Source: Acidocella facilis ATCC 35904 (GTDB lineage Bacteria > Pseudomonadota > Alphaproteobacteria > Acetobacterales > Acetobacteraceae). From it: a DNA stretch of 64,000 nucleotides. The stretch covers positions 1 to 64,000 of the forward strand of contig NZ_JHYG01000010.1 of the NCBI RefSeq assembly GCF_000687875.1, written 5' to 3'. A program made the position numbers and the translations under genes. The notes beneath the pieces were generated by a model. The model was not told the origin of the DNA and made no database searches. It saw nothing but the letters and a program-made list of their open reading frames with translations. Positions 9,475 to 19,207 of this stretch are shown here, in pieces (the first letter of the stretch is position 1; each line of letters opens with the position of its first letter).

Positions 9475-10208
9475 CAGATCTTGAATTGGCCAAGGCCATC
9501 GCGGAGGCGGCGGGGAAGTTGTTGCTTGAGCTGCGGGGGACGAACTTGTTCTCCGGCAAGGCGTTGGGAAAGGCCGGGGATCGCGTCGCGAATGCCTTCA
9601 TCATGGAGGCGCTTGCGGAAAATCGTCCTGATGATGCTGTGCTCTCTGAAGAGGAAAGAGACAATCCCTCCCGGCTGCAGGCGGAGCGTGTCTGGATCGT
9701 CGATCCGTTGGATGGTACGCGCGAATATGCCGAAGGCCGCGATGATTGGGCGGTTCATGTCGGCCTCGCGATCAATGGCGTGGCCAAAATTGGCGCGGTC
9801 GCTCTTCCCGCAAGCGGTGTGGTCATGCTCTCCGAACCTCAGGACGTAAAGCAGAGCCCTGAAAAATTGCGAATGCTGGTCAGCCGGTCGCGACCGGCCA
9901 AGGAAGCGCTTGATGTCGCCGAGGCTCTGGGGGCTGAGTTGGTGCCGATGGGCTCCGCGGGCGCCAAGGCGATGGCGGTTCTGCGTGGTGATGCCGATAT
10001 CTATCTCCACACGGGAGGGCAGTATGAATGGGATAATTGCGCCCCGGCAGCTGTTGCTTTGGCGGCTGGACTGCATGCCTCACGCGTGGACGGAACTGAT
10101 CTGGTCTATAACAATGCCGACCCTTATCTGCCGGACCTGCTGATCTGTAAGAAAGAATTGGCGCCTCACGTTTTTCAAAAACTATCCGCGTGCCGCCCGG
10201 TTGAATAA
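9471..10208 (+). CDS. cysQ: 3'(2'),5'-bisphosphate nucleotidase CysQ
   Basis: This is a Mg-dependent phosphatase of the inositol-monophosphatase fold that hydrolyses PAP, the by-product of PAPS use, to AMP. It is 245 aa. The metal sites are SEEERD (59-64), DPLDGTREY (78-86) and the late YEWDNCAP (about 187), in the family's order. The GTG start at 9471 overlaps the cysNC stop (GTGA). Its place as third gene after cysD-cysNC fits PAP recycling during sulfate assimilation. Confidence 0.92.
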   Translation: MTDLELAKAIAEAAGKLLLELRGTNLFSGKALGKAGDRVANAFIMEALAENRPDDAVLSEEERDNPSRLQAERVWIVDPLDGTREYAEGRDDWAVHVGLAINGVAKIGAVALPASGVVMLSEPQDVKQSPEKLRMLVSRSRPAKEALDVAEALGAELVPMGSAGAKAMAVLRGDADIYLHTGGQYEWDNCAPAAVALAAGLHASRVDGTDLVYNNADPYLPDLLICKKELAPHVFQKLSACRPVE

Positions 10209-10217
10209 CGGAAGCTT

Positions 10218-12098
10218 TTAAAACGGGCTGGCTTCGATCGGCCAAGATGGCGCAGGGCGGCCGAAATGGTAGCCCTGCATCAATTGAAACCCCGTCTCGT
10301 TGAGAGCCTGCTTTTGCGAAAGCCGCTCCACCCCTTCCGCAATCACGTGCAGCCCAAGAATTTTAGAAAGATGCAAAATACCGGCGGCCATTTTTTCTGA
10401 ATTCGCGGTTTGACCGACCCCAGCAATCAGCGAGCGATCGACTTTTAAAAGATCGAAGGGGTATTTGTGCAGCCAGCTTAATGAAGAATATCCGGTTCCG
10501 AAATCGTCGAGAGCCAGGCGGAAGCCGCGCTGCTTCAAATCCTCAAGAATGTTTAGGGAACGTTCGGGATAGGACATCGCGGATTGTTCCGTGACTTCAA
10601 GAATAAACCGGCTTGTTGGCACGGCTTCGTTCAAGCAGATCGCTTCGAGTTGAGCGGGCAGTTCGGTGTTCGCCAACTGCACCGCAGAGATATTCAAACT
10701 GACCAAGCTATTCGCATTGCCACCGTTTTGCGTGTGGCTTTTCATCCAGTGGCATGCGGATCTCATGACATGCAGGCCAATTTCATTGATCAGCCCGGTC
10801 TCCTCGGCCACGGAAATGAATTCGCTCGGCGGAATGATGTCCCGCTCTCTTTGCCAGCGCAATAACCCCTCATAGGCAAAGACGTCGCCGGTGAACGTAT
10901 CGATGATGGGTTGATAATGCAGCACAAGCTCGTTGCGTTGAACAGCCTCCCTGAGTTCGGCTTCAAGCTCAACGCGCCGCTCGACCGTCTTGTGCATTGG
11001 CGATTCGAAGCGAACAATCGGTTGTTCCTTATGCCGCTTCGCCTCATACATGGCGATATCGGCGTCGCGCAGTGCGGGTTCGTGGTCCTGGTAATGGCTG
11101 AGGGCGCTGACGAGCCCGATGCTGACGCCGACTGTATAAGGCTTACCACCCAGTATGTAGGGGGCGGTAAGAGAGGCCAGCAAGGTCTGTGCTGTTTTTA
11201 AAATCGCATCAGGATCCTCTTCTATGCTCTGCAGCAAAACGAATTCATCACCGGAATGCCGGCCGACAATGCATTTATCCTGTGAGGACGCGTCCTGGCG
11301 TGCTGATGGATTGCACCGTGCGGCCAGGGCTGACAATCTTTCAGCCACCTGAATCAGAAGTTCGTTGCCTCTATGATGCCCCAAACTGTCATTGATGAGT
11401 TTGAAGCGATCAAGATCAAGAAACAGCAGGCCGTAATCCGGACCGCGGCCGCTCGCCTTCGCCGCCATCGCGGCCCGCATTTCTGCAAAGAAGCCTTTGC
11501 GGTTCAGCAACCCTGTCAGAGAGTCGTGCGTTGCATCATACTCGGCGAGTGTCCTGGCCCGCTCGAGTTCTTCGGCCAGTTGATGCTGCTCCTGCAGCGC
11601 TTGCTTTAAGTCGCTCGCCGTCTGCGTTGCCGTTTCCGCAAGTAGGCTCTTTTCAAAAACGGTTTTTTCCAACGCGTCGGCTTGAGCTAACAGTAGATCC
11701 GCCAACTCGATAATAAACGCTGACGCGCCGCTCATCATTATGAAAGGCTCGAACCGGTTTGAATCGCATCTCGCCAGGGCTGCGCGGCACGCTACGGAAA
11801 GCGGTGTATCCTCGCTTAAAATGAGCGTTTCCGGCTTCGCCGATACGATCAATTCCCGTAAGGGGCGTTTTAAAAAAACTTCCCGCCCAAATGGCCGGCT
11901 GATCACCGCGAGAAAAACCCGGCGGCTTAACAGGATACGGCTTTGGTTGTTTTCCTCGATGATGACCCCGGGAAGAGCCTGTTCTCTCTGAAAAAGGGCT
12001 TCGAGCGTAATCGCGGTTTCGTCGATGGAGATGATGTTCGTCCAAGCTTTGAATTGGTTTTCAGGCCGGAAAATCGAAGCGAGTCGAATATCATCCAT
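10218..12098 (-). CDS. GGDEF-EAL protein with N-terminal CBS-like module
   Basis: This is a predicted cyclic-di-GMP protein of about 626 aa with no membrane segment. The N-terminal 130 residues (PGVIIEENNQ, ISRPFGREVFLKRPL) look like a CBS-like sensor pair seen in some EAL proteins. A short coiled linker follows. The GGDEF domain starts DATHDSLTGLLNR and carries SGDEF instead of GGDEF (about residue 281). The EAL domain has EGL where EAL is expected (about 409), yet keeps NIS-VQL, EVTEQ, DDFGTGYSSL, KVDRSLI and VIAEGVE. I chose ATG at 12098; the frame can extend to TTG 12128, but neither has a ribosome site. It is convergent with cysQ. Confidence 0.88.
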   Translation of the reverse strand: MDDIRLASIFRPENQFKAWTNIISIDETAITLEALFQREQALPGVIIEENNQSRILLSRRVFLAVISRPFGREVFLKRPLRELIVSAKPETLILSEDTPLSVACRAALARCDSNRFEPFIMMSGASAFIIELADLLLAQADALEKTVFEKSLLAETATQTASDLKQALQEQHQLAEELERARTLAEYDATHDSLTGLLNRKGFFAEMRAAMAAKASGRGPDYGLLFLDLDRFKLINDSLGHHRGNELLIQVAERLSALAARCNPSARQDASSQDKCIVGRHSGDEFVLLQSIEEDPDAILKTAQTLLASLTAPYILGGKPYTVGVSIGLVSALSHYQDHEPALRDADIAMYEAKRHKEQPIVRFESPMHKTVERRVELEAELREAVQRNELVLHYQPIIDTFTGDVFAYEGLLRWQRERDIIPPSEFISVAEETGLINEIGLHVMRSACHWMKSHTQNGGNANSLVSLNISAVQLANTELPAQLEAICLNEAVPTSRFILEVTEQSAMSYPERSLNILEDLKQRGFRLALDDFGTGYSSLSWLHKYPFDLLKVDRSLIAGVGQTANSEKMAAGILHLSKILGLHVIAEGVERLSQKQALNETGFQLMQGYHFGRPAPSWPIEASPF

Positions 12099-12220
12099 GA
12101 AATCGAGCGTAACCGCCAAAACAAACAACGTGAAGAGAAAGTTACGTTACGTTAGGCGAGATTCTGTTTAAAAATCAAGACGATTTTGGTGTGTTTGTCC
12201 TGTTGCTCTCTTTTCCGTTG

Positions 12221-14134
12221 TCAGAAGCCAAATTCGACATGGCGATCATTTCGCGCAATCAGCCTTTGATAGCGGCTGAGCGCCAGAACCGGGAAGAAAC
12301 GCGGATAGCCGTGATATTTCAGATAGAAGACGCGCGGAAACCCGACGGCATTATAAGGTGCCTCGCTCCAGCTTCCATCGCTGCCTTGCGTCGATTGCAG
12401 ATATTGGATGCCACGTTGCACGGCTTCATGCTCCACCAATCCTGCCGCCATCAGGCCCAGCAGCGCCCAGGCCGTCTGGCTCGGTAGGCTCTGGGCGGCA
12501 ACGCCGTGGAATTCCCCCGAAGGCGCGTCTGCGTAGGTCTCGCAATCCTCACCCCATCCGCCATCTTGGCGCTGTTTGGAAATAAGCCACGCCGCCGCCT
12601 TTTCGATCATCGGATCGTCATGCGGAATTCTGGCGGCATTCAAGGCGCACAGCACCGACCAGGTGCCGTAGATATAATTCGTGCCCCAGCGCCCAAACCA
12701 GGACCCGTCAGGCTTCTGCGTTTCTCTCAGGTAGGCAATCCCGCGCTGGATCGCGGGCTGGTCCTCGGCGTGGCCAAGCTGCGCGAGAAAAGAGATGCAG
12801 CGCGCGGAGACATCCTCGGTCGGCGGGTCGAGCAGCGCGCCATGATCCGCAAACGGGATATGGTTGAGATATTGCCGGTCGTTGTTGATATCGAAGGCGC
12901 CCCAGGCGCCGTTGGTCGATTGCATGCCGATGATCCATTCCCGCGCGCGGGCAATGCTTTCGGCATATTTCGGATCGCCGGCGCGGTGCAGCAGCATCGC
13001 GACCACGGCGGTGTCATCAACATCGGGGTAATGCGGGTTGTTGTACTGGAAGGCCCACCCGCCGGGGCGCGTGCCTGGCGTGTTATCGGCCCAGTCACCG
13101 ACAAGTTCCAGTTCCTGGCGCGGGATCAGCCAATCGCAGGCGGCGGCAAGCGCGTCCTTGTCTCCGGCTTCCGCCAAGGCGTGTCCGGCGAGCGCCGTAT
13201 CCCAAATGGGTGACAGGCAAGGCTGGCAATAGGCTTCGGTCTCGCCGACCACGAGCAGCTTGCGAACCGCGTTCCAGGCGATGTCAAAATGCGCGGCATC
13301 GCCGAAATGGTCGAACATCATCGTGGCATTGGCCATTGCCGGATAGATGGCGCCGAGCCCATCCTCACCGTTGAGCCGCTCAATGCTCCAATCGATCGCC
13401 TTGCGCACGGCCTTTTCGCGGGTGCGGGTCGGGAAGGCCGGTTCGGCGATCCGCAGCACATCGTCCAATATCTTGAAGGCTGGGCCCCAGGCGGATTTGT
13501 AGGGGCCGCGGATCCAGTCCTTCACCTGATCGGGCGGGGTGACGAACAGCTCGTCGATGCGGATCTGGCGGGGATTGCGCGCTCGTGGCTTCACCGCGGC
13601 CAAGACCATCAGTGGCACCATCACGGTGCGCGACCAGTAGGATACCTTGCGCATCGTGAAGGGGAACCAGTCCGGCATCAATACCGCTTCCACCGGGATG
13701 ACGGGGCAGGCCGTCCAGGGCACGGCGCCGAACAGGGCCATCTGAAAGCGGGTGAAAACATTGCTGCGTTCGGCGCCGCCGGCCGCCCGTATCGCGGCTC
13801 TGGCGCGGCGCATATGCGGCGCCTCGGGGCTGTCGCCGATCGCCTTCAGCGCGAAATACGCCTTCACCGAACAGGAGAGATCCATTTTGCCGCCGTGAAA
13901 CAACGGCCAGCCGCCGTCACAACCGGGATAGTCGCCCTGGATCCGGCGCAGATAGACGCCGATCTTGGCTTGCAGCCCGTCATCAATGCGGTCGAGATAA
14001 TGCTCGAGCAGCACATATTCGGCGGGAATCGTGGCGTCGGCTTCCAGCTCGTAGCAATAATGCCCATCGGCGCGCTGCTCCGTACGGAGGGAGGCGCGGG
14101 CCTGTTCAATCGCATCGTCCAGAATGGCGTTCAT
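12221..14134 (-). CDS. shc: squalene-hopene cyclase
   Basis: This is a monotopic membrane cyclase that folds squalene into hopene/hopanol, the key step of hopanoid synthesis. It is 637 aa, the usual size. The protonating motif is DVDD in YPDVDDTAVV (about 370). Several QW repeats are visible (for example QKPDGSWFGRWG, QRQDGGWGED, QGSDGSWSE). GTRPGGWAFQYNN and the C-terminal PYNAVGFPRVFYLKYHGYP are family signatures. It is the last gene of the hpn operon (hpnF position), about 60 bases after the hpnE stop. Confidence 0.97.
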   Translation of the reverse strand: MNAILDDAIEQARASLRTEQRADGHYCYELEADATIPAEYVLLEHYLDRIDDGLQAKIGVYLRRIQGDYPGCDGGWPLFHGGKMDLSCSVKAYFALKAIGDSPEAPHMRRARAAIRAAGGAERSNVFTRFQMALFGAVPWTACPVIPVEAVLMPDWFPFTMRKVSYWSRTVMVPLMVLAAVKPRARNPRQIRIDELFVTPPDQVKDWIRGPYKSAWGPAFKILDDVLRIAEPAFPTRTREKAVRKAIDWSIERLNGEDGLGAIYPAMANATMMFDHFGDAAHFDIAWNAVRKLLVVGETEAYCQPCLSPIWDTALAGHALAEAGDKDALAAACDWLIPRQELELVGDWADNTPGTRPGGWAFQYNNPHYPDVDDTAVVAMLLHRAGDPKYAESIARAREWIIGMQSTNGAWGAFDINNDRQYLNHIPFADHGALLDPPTEDVSARCISFLAQLGHAEDQPAIQRGIAYLRETQKPDGSWFGRWGTNYIYGTWSVLCALNAARIPHDDPMIEKAAAWLISKQRQDGGWGEDCETYADAPSGEFHGVAAQSLPSQTAWALLGLMAAGLVEHEAVQRGIQYLQSTQGSDGSWSEAPYNAVGFPRVFYLKYHGYPRFFPVLALSRYQRLIARNDRHVEFGF

Positions 14135-14194
14135 CGGAGCGGCTTTGGCAGTTTTTTCCGGGGTTTTCCAGTGCCTATGCGAGCATGGCTGAGA

Positions 14195-15376
14195 TTAGAG
14201 CTGGCTCAGCAGGGCCTTTGCCGCTGCCTCGCCCGAGCGGATGGCGCCTTCAATCGTCGCCGGCAGGCCCGTGTCGGTCCAATCCCCGGCCAGCGCAACC
14301 AAGGGGCGGGGGCTGTGCGGCCCTGGCCGCTTGGCCAGCTGCGCGGGGGTGCAGGCGAATGTGGCGCGCTTTTCCCACAGCACCCGATACGGCGGAAGCG
14401 GCAGGGTTTGGCCCAGAACCTGGCAGACCTCCTGCCAGACCTGTGCTGCGATGGCCTCCTGCCCCAGATGCGCATGGCGGTTGGCGGCCGAGATGGTGAC
14501 GGAAATCACAGTCTCGCGCAGGAAGATCCATTCCGTCAGCCCGCCGATGACGCCATGGAACGTCGCCTCCGCGGGCCCGCGCGGCGTTTTGAAATGCAGG
14601 TTGCAGATCGATTCGAACGCATCGGGCACGTCCAGCTCCGGCATCAGCTCTTTCGCAACCCAGGGCGGAACCGCCAGGATTGTCGGCTGGTTCGGGGGCA
14701 AATGCGTGACGCGCTCGCCAAACCGCAATTCGGCGCCGTGCTGCTGCAGCCAGGCCAAGGCCGGGTCCACGAAGCTTTCCGAAAGCCCCAGCCTGGCCCA
14801 GCGTGGCAAGGCGGCAAAACCGCCGCGCTCCACGGTTTCCGCCAACACCGCCCCCAAAGGCTGGGCGGCGGCGATGTCCGGCATGGTGTTGAGGGCGGCG
14901 ATGGCCAGCGGCTCCAGCAGGCGTTCATAAAGCGGCCCGTGCCCGACCAGTGGCTTGACCAGATCACCAGGGCGCGCCTGCAGCAATTTCTTCAAGGCAA
15001 GATAATCCGCAAGGCGTGTGCCCGGCACGCGCCGGCGCGGCGCGGCGATCCACCAGGGAATCCGGCCGTGATTCAGCCTCAGCGTCCAGCCGCGATTGGT
15101 TTTCAGGTCGTGAAACGGAAAATTTGCCTCGTCCGGCCCGGTGAGTGTGTGCTCGGCGCCGATCCGGCGCAAATACCGCAACGCATCCTTATTGCCGGAC
15201 AGCAGCAAATGGTTGCCGTTATCGATACGGCAGCCGAGCTGCTTGTCGAAATAGGAGCGGGCGCGCCCGCCAGCCTGCGGCGCCGCCTCGGACAGCATAA
15301 TCTGATGGCCCGCCTCCGTGAGGGCGCAGGCGGCTGAAAGCCCGGCCAGCCCGGCGCCGATGATTTGGATTTTCAT
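14195..15376 (-). CDS. hpnE: hydroxysqualene reductase/desaturase HpnE
   Basis: This is an FAD-dependent amine-oxidase-fold enzyme that reduces hydroxysqualene to squalene, the last of the HpnC-HpnD-HpnE steps. It is 393 aa. The N-terminal dinucleotide fold is GAGLAGLSAACAL (7-19), followed by GGRARSYFD and IDNGNHLLLSGN. The C-terminus has LAGDWTDTGLPATIEGAIRS, the second FAD-contact motif. It starts directly at the end of hpnD (0-base gap) and precedes shc. Confidence 0.93.
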   Translation of the reverse strand: MKIQIIGAGLAGLSAACALTEAGHQIMLSEAAPQAGGRARSYFDKQLGCRIDNGNHLLLSGNKDALRYLRRIGAEHTLTGPDEANFPFHDLKTNRGWTLRLNHGRIPWWIAAPRRRVPGTRLADYLALKKLLQARPGDLVKPLVGHGPLYERLLEPLAIAALNTMPDIAAAQPLGAVLAETVERGGFAALPRWARLGLSESFVDPALAWLQQHGAELRFGERVTHLPPNQPTILAVPPWVAKELMPELDVPDAFESICNLHFKTPRGPAEATFHGVIGGLTEWIFLRETVISVTISAANRHAHLGQEAIAAQVWQEVCQVLGQTLPLPPYRVLWEKRATFACTPAQLAKRPGPHSPRPLVALAGDWTDTGLPATIEGAIRSGEAAAKALLSQL

Positions 15377-16222
15377 TCAGCCCACCAGAAGCTGTGCGGC
15401 CAGCCAGAGCTTGCGCCATTTCGGCAGGCTCACCCGGCCCCGGCGATAGTCGAAATGTCGCCGCCGGAGTTCCGCCAGCAAGGGGTGATAGCTGGCCGCC
15501 ATCATGCGCGCCGGCCGCATCGCCTTGGCATCGCAGCGTGCCATCGCGTCATGGGCGCGGCGGAAATTCAGCTCGGCCATGGCCGCAACCGCGCCGCAGG
15601 CCCGCGCCAGGCCGGGGGCATCGAGGATCCGGGTCGGGTCGGCCGGCACCCCGGCCGCGGCAAGATGTTCCGCGGGCAGGTAAATGCGTCCGCGTTCCGC
15701 GTCCTCGGCCACGTCGCGCAGAATATTCGTCAGCTGCAGCCCGCGGCCGAACGCATGGGCGACGTCGTCCGCCGCCGGGGAGGCGTCGCCAAACACCCGC
15801 ACCGAGAGCCGCCCGACGGCGGAGGCGACACGGTCGCAATAGAGATCAAGAAACGCCAGATCCGGCGCGATGATCGGCGCCCCCGCATCCATCTCCATGC
15901 CATCGATGATGGCGATGAAATCCTCCTGGCGGGGCTGATAATCCTGGATCACGCTCAGCAAGGCGCGGGTGACGGCACAGTCCGCGATCCCCTGCTCGTA
16001 CAGCGCGGAAATCCGCTCGCGCCAGCCCTGCAACTCCGCCTGCTTGGTCGGAAAATCCCGCCCCTCCTCATCGGCGATGTCATCGACAATGCGGCAGAAC
16101 GCATAGATCGCATACATCCCATCCCGGCGCTCGGGGGCGAGGATTTTCATGCCGTGATAGAATGAGGTGCCGGACGCCTTCACCAGCGCGGTGATGAAGG
16201 CGATATCGTCAGGGCGGATCAT
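15377..16222 (-). CDS. hpnD: presqualene diphosphate synthase HpnD
   Basis: This is a trans-isoprenyl diphosphate synthase that condenses two farnesyl diphosphates to presqualene diphosphate. It is 281 aa from ATG 16222. It has GTSFYHGMKIL, the first aspartate motif RIVDDIADEE, and the second in NILRDVAEDAERGRIYLP. I rejected the longer open frame to 16342 because it overlaps hpnC by over 120 bases and is not conserved-looking. The chosen ATG overlaps the hpnC stop (ATGA). Confidence 0.95.
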   Translation of the reverse strand: MIRPDDIAFITALVKASGTSFYHGMKILAPERRDGMYAIYAFCRIVDDIADEEGRDFPTKQAELQGWRERISALYEQGIADCAVTRALLSVIQDYQPRQEDFIAIIDGMEMDAGAPIIAPDLAFLDLYCDRVASAVGRLSVRVFGDASPAADDVAHAFGRGLQLTNILRDVAEDAERGRIYLPAEHLAAAGVPADPTRILDAPGLARACGAVAAMAELNFRRAHDAMARCDAKAMRPARMMAASYHPLLAELRRRHFDYRRGRVSLPKWRKLWLAAQLLVG

Positions 16223-17088
16223 AACGCGTATCTGAGCCCTTTCAGGCTGGCGTTGAGAATGTCGAATTTGGACAGCTTGACCCGCGTGGCCAGCGGATCG
16301 CCAGCGCGCAACAACGATGTCAGCCGCCGCGCCAGCGCGCAAATGATCGCGGTTTCAATCCGCAGTCGGCGGGATCTGACCCGTCCGGGCAGGGCGGCGG
16401 CATCGCGGTTCAGCGCCTCCGTGGCATCCAGCATCCTGTCGAAGACCGCCCGCAAGGCCGGGCTTGTCTCTGGCCGGGCGATGTCATCCGTGGTCAGGCC
16501 CTGTTCGCGCAACCAGGCCTGCGGCACATAACAACGGTCCAGCGCGCGCAGATCCTTGGCGCAATCCTGCAGATGGTTGAGCACCTGCAAACTGGCGCAA
16601 AGCGCGTCCGAGGGCGCCCAGGTATCCCGGGACTCGCCATGCACATCGAGCACATAGCGCCCGACCGGCGCGGCCGAGTAGCGGCAATAATCCAGCAACT
16701 CCTCCCAGCTTTCATAGCGCAGCTTGGTCACGTCCCGCCGGAATGCCACCAGCAATTCGCGGGCATGGTCAGCCGTCACGCCGGACTCCGCCAAAGACTG
16801 GCGCAGCGCCCTGGCGCTGGGGCTGCCTTCATCCGTGGCGCCAGTCAGCACCGCTTCCATCGCGTCCAGCCTGGTGAGCTTGTCGGCCGCCGGCAGGGTC
16901 GCGCTGTCGGAAATATCATCGGCATTGCGGGCGAAATCGTAATAGGCATGCACCCGCGCGCGGAGCGGTTTGGCGATCAGCAGCGAGGCGACGGGAAAAT
17001 TCTCATCGCTCTTGTCCTTGCCGGACCAGGATTCGACGCTGTCATCTTTGCTGGCGCGGCGCGGCGCGGTGTTGTCATTGGCGATCAT
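16219..17088 (-). CDS. hpnC: hydroxysqualene synthase HpnC
   Basis: This is a squalene/phytoene-synthase fold enzyme that converts presqualene diphosphate to hydroxysqualene. It is 289 aa. It has ENFPVASLLIAKPLR at the N-terminus as in HpnC, the aspartate motif NADDISD, YCRYSAAPVGRYVL, and the second motif with LQDCAKDLRALDRCYVP. It overlaps hpnB (GTGA/ATGA-type, 4 bases) and hpnD, so hpnB-C-D are translationally coupled. Confidence 0.95.
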   Translation of the reverse strand: MIANDNTAPRRASKDDSVESWSGKDKSDENFPVASLLIAKPLRARVHAYYDFARNADDISDSATLPAADKLTRLDAMEAVLTGATDEGSPSARALRQSLAESGVTADHARELLVAFRRDVTKLRYESWEELLDYCRYSAAPVGRYVLDVHGESRDTWAPSDALCASLQVLNHLQDCAKDLRALDRCYVPQAWLREQGLTTDDIARPETSPALRAVFDRMLDATEALNRDAAALPGRVRSRRLRIETAIICALARRLTSLLRAGDPLATRVKLSKFDILNASLKGLRYAL

Positions 17089-18188
17089 GCTTTATCCCCG
17101 GCATAGGCGCGGCTCTTCCATTTGGCGCCGCGCCCGAGCCAATGGTTGCAGGCGGAGCCGATGGTGGCGGCCATGTAGAACAGGGCAATGGCGGGCAAGG
17201 CGATGGCATAGGCCCGGTGCACCCTATAGCGGTCCAGGGTGGGGAAATAGGTGAGGGCGGCGATCGCCCAGATGGCCAGCCCCAGCGCCGCGCGCCAGCC
17301 AAACCCGGTGCAGAGCGCGGCGAAGGGGAAGACCAGCCAGACCAGAGCCAGCCCGATGATGGTGCCGGCGAGCAGCAGGGCCGAATAGCGCAGCTGGGTG
17401 AAGGCCGTCCGCGCGATCATGTCCCAGATATCGCGGGCCGCGGGGTAGGGGCGGATCGAGGTCGCGAGACCGGAATGGCCGAGATAGATCGGCCCGGCTT
17501 GTTTCACCTTGCCCGCCAGCGTCACGTCGTCGATCAGCGCCTCGCGCATCGCCTCCAGCCCGCCAATGCGCGCAAGCGCGGCGCGCTTGATCAGCACGGT
17601 TCCCCCCGCCGCGGCGGCCACGCGCGAGCGCGGATCGTTCACCCTCGCGAAAGGATAGAGCATCTGGAAAAAATAGATGAAGGCCGGGATCAGGAATTTT
17701 TCCGCCCGGGAGGCGCAGTTCAGCCGCACCATTTCGGAGACCATGTCCAGCCTGTCGCTGGTCATCTTGGCCACCAGACTGGCCAGATGCCGTGGGTCAT
17801 GGGTGATGTCCGCATCCGCGAACAGGATCACCGGCGCCTCGCTGGCCGCCACACCCAGGGAGAGCGCCCACAGCTTGCCCGACCACCCGGCGGGCTTGGG
17901 CGCGCCGGTCAGAATGGTCAGGCGCGGATCCGCGCCGGCCGCCGCCGCGGTGCCGTCCGTGGAGTTGTCGTCAACCAGAATGACGCGAAACGGCCCGGCA
18001 TAATCCTGCGCCAGCAGCGAGGCGATGACCGGCCCGATCGTCTCCACCTCATCGCGCGCGGGAATGATGATGTCGACCTGCGGCGTCTCCAACGGCACCG
18101 CCGCCGGCAGTTCCGGCGCGGAATCCCAGAACCGCCCATGCAAGAAGGCCAGATAGAGCCAGATCGCGAAGGCCAGCAGCAGGATCAT
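17085..18188 (-). CDS. hpnB: hopanoid-associated glycosyltransferase HpnB
   Basis: This is a membrane-anchored family-2 glycosyltransferase found in hopanoid clusters; its acceptor is not established. It is 367 aa. One N-terminal membrane helix is followed by the GT2 domain with DIIIPARDEVETI (about 39), DDNSTDGT and the FADADITHD metal site, then ALIDDVTLAGKVKQ. Three or so hydrophobic helices lie at the C-terminus (LLLAGTIIGLALVWLVFPFA region). The start overlaps the hpnA stop by 4 bases. Confidence 0.9.
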   Translation of the reverse strand: MILLLAFAIWLYLAFLHGRFWDSAPELPAAVPLETPQVDIIIPARDEVETIGPVIASLLAQDYAGPFRVILVDDNSTDGTAAAAGADPRLTILTGAPKPAGWSGKLWALSLGVAASEAPVILFADADITHDPRHLASLVAKMTSDRLDMVSEMVRLNCASRAEKFLIPAFIYFFQMLYPFARVNDPRSRVAAAAGGTVLIKRAALARIGGLEAMREALIDDVTLAGKVKQAGPIYLGHSGLATSIRPYPAARDIWDMIARTAFTQLRYSALLLAGTIIGLALVWLVFPFAALCTGFGWRAALGLAIWAIAALTYFPTLDRYRVHRAYAIALPAIALFYMAATIGSACNHWLGRGAKWKSRAYAGDKA

Positions 18189-19207
18189 GTCAGGCGCCCT
18201 TCCTTGCGGAACCAGATCAGCGCATCCTCTACCGCCTGGCGCGCCGGGCGCGGCGCGTAGCCCAGCTCTGTCCGGGCTTTATGCGTGGAAAAGAACATTT
18301 TTTTCTTGGCCATGCGAAGAATATCCGGTGTCATCAGCGGGGTCTTGCCGGTGCGCTCGGCGATGCGCTCCATCGCCCAGGCGAGCGGCATCAGCGGCGC
18401 CAGCGGCAGGCGCAGTTTTGGCGCGGCGCGGCCGCTGAGTTCGGCCACGAGCGCCAGCAGATCGCGCAGCATCAAATCCTCGCCGCCGAGAATATAGCCC
18501 TCGCCGGAGCGGCCCTGGGTCAGGGCCAGCAGATGCCCGGCCGCGACATCGTCCACATGCGCGACATTCAGGCCGGTATCGACAAAGGCGGGCATCTTCC
18601 CCCGTGCCGCATCCAGCACCATCTGGCCGGTCGGTGTGGGTTTGACATCGCCCGGGCCGATTGGCGTGGAGGGATTCACGATCACGATATCCTGCTCCTG
18701 CGCCAGGCGGCGTACTTCCTGCTCGGCATCATATTTGCTGCACTTATAGGCGCCGACATGGTGGGCCGGGAGGATGAGGGTGGTCTCGTCCGCCGGTGAG
18801 CCGTCATCCGTGAGCCCGAGTGCCGCGACCGAGCTGGTATAGATGCTGCGCTCCACCCCGGCGTGCTGCGCGGCCCGCAGCAAGGCGATGCTGCCATCGA
18901 TATTGACCTTGCGCATCGCGGCCTCGTTGGGCACCCAGAGCCGGTAGTCGGCCGCCACATGCAGGAGATACCGGCAATCCTTGAGCGCCGCGGGGAAACT
19001 GTCGGGCTCGGCGAGATCCAGATAGACAGCCTGCTCCTCAAGACCGGCAAGATTGCGCCGGTCCGAGCTTTGGCGCGCCGTCACCCGCACGCGATACCCC
19101 GCCGCGCGCGCCGCCTTGGCGACGGCGGCCCCGACAAAGCCGGTCGCCCCGGTCACCAGCACCAGATCACCCTGTGCCAATTCGTCTTCCTCGTGCTGTG
19201 CAGTCAT
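18185..19207 (-). CDS. hpnA: hopanoid-associated sugar epimerase/dehydrogenase HpnA
   Basis: This is an extended SDR (NAD-dependent epimerase/dehydratase fold) that leads hopanoid clusters; the true substrate is unknown. It is 340 aa from ATG 19207. It has TGATGFVG (about 19-26), the catalytic YKCSK, NPSTPIGPGDVKPTPTG and DVAAGH, all as in HpnA. The longer open frame to 19360 runs into the divergent gene and is low-complexity, so I rejected it. It is the first gene of hpnA-B-C-D-E-shc, with a 77-base region shared with the divergent ferritin-like gene. Confidence 0.93.
   Translation of the reverse strand: MTAQHEEDELAQGDLVLVTGATGFVGAAVAKAARAAGYRVRVTARQSSDRRNLAGLEEQAVYLDLAEPDSFPAALKDCRYLLHVAADYRLWVPNEAAMRKVNIDGSIALLRAAQHAGVERSIYTSSVAALGLTDDGSPADETTLILPAHHVGAYKCSKYDAEQEVRRLAQEQDIVIVNPSTPIGPGDVKPTPTGQMVLDAARGKMPAFVDTGLNVAHVDDVAAGHLLALTQGRSGEGYILGGEDLMLRDLLALVAELSGRAAPKLRLPLAPLMPLAWAMERIAERTGKTPLMTPDILRMAKKKMFFSTHKARTELGYAPRPARQAVEDALIWFRKEGRLT

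Noticed and set aside
13289-15337. 682-codon plus-strand frame opposite shc and hpnE
   Set aside because: It spans two clear minus-strand enzymes and has no recognisable domain.
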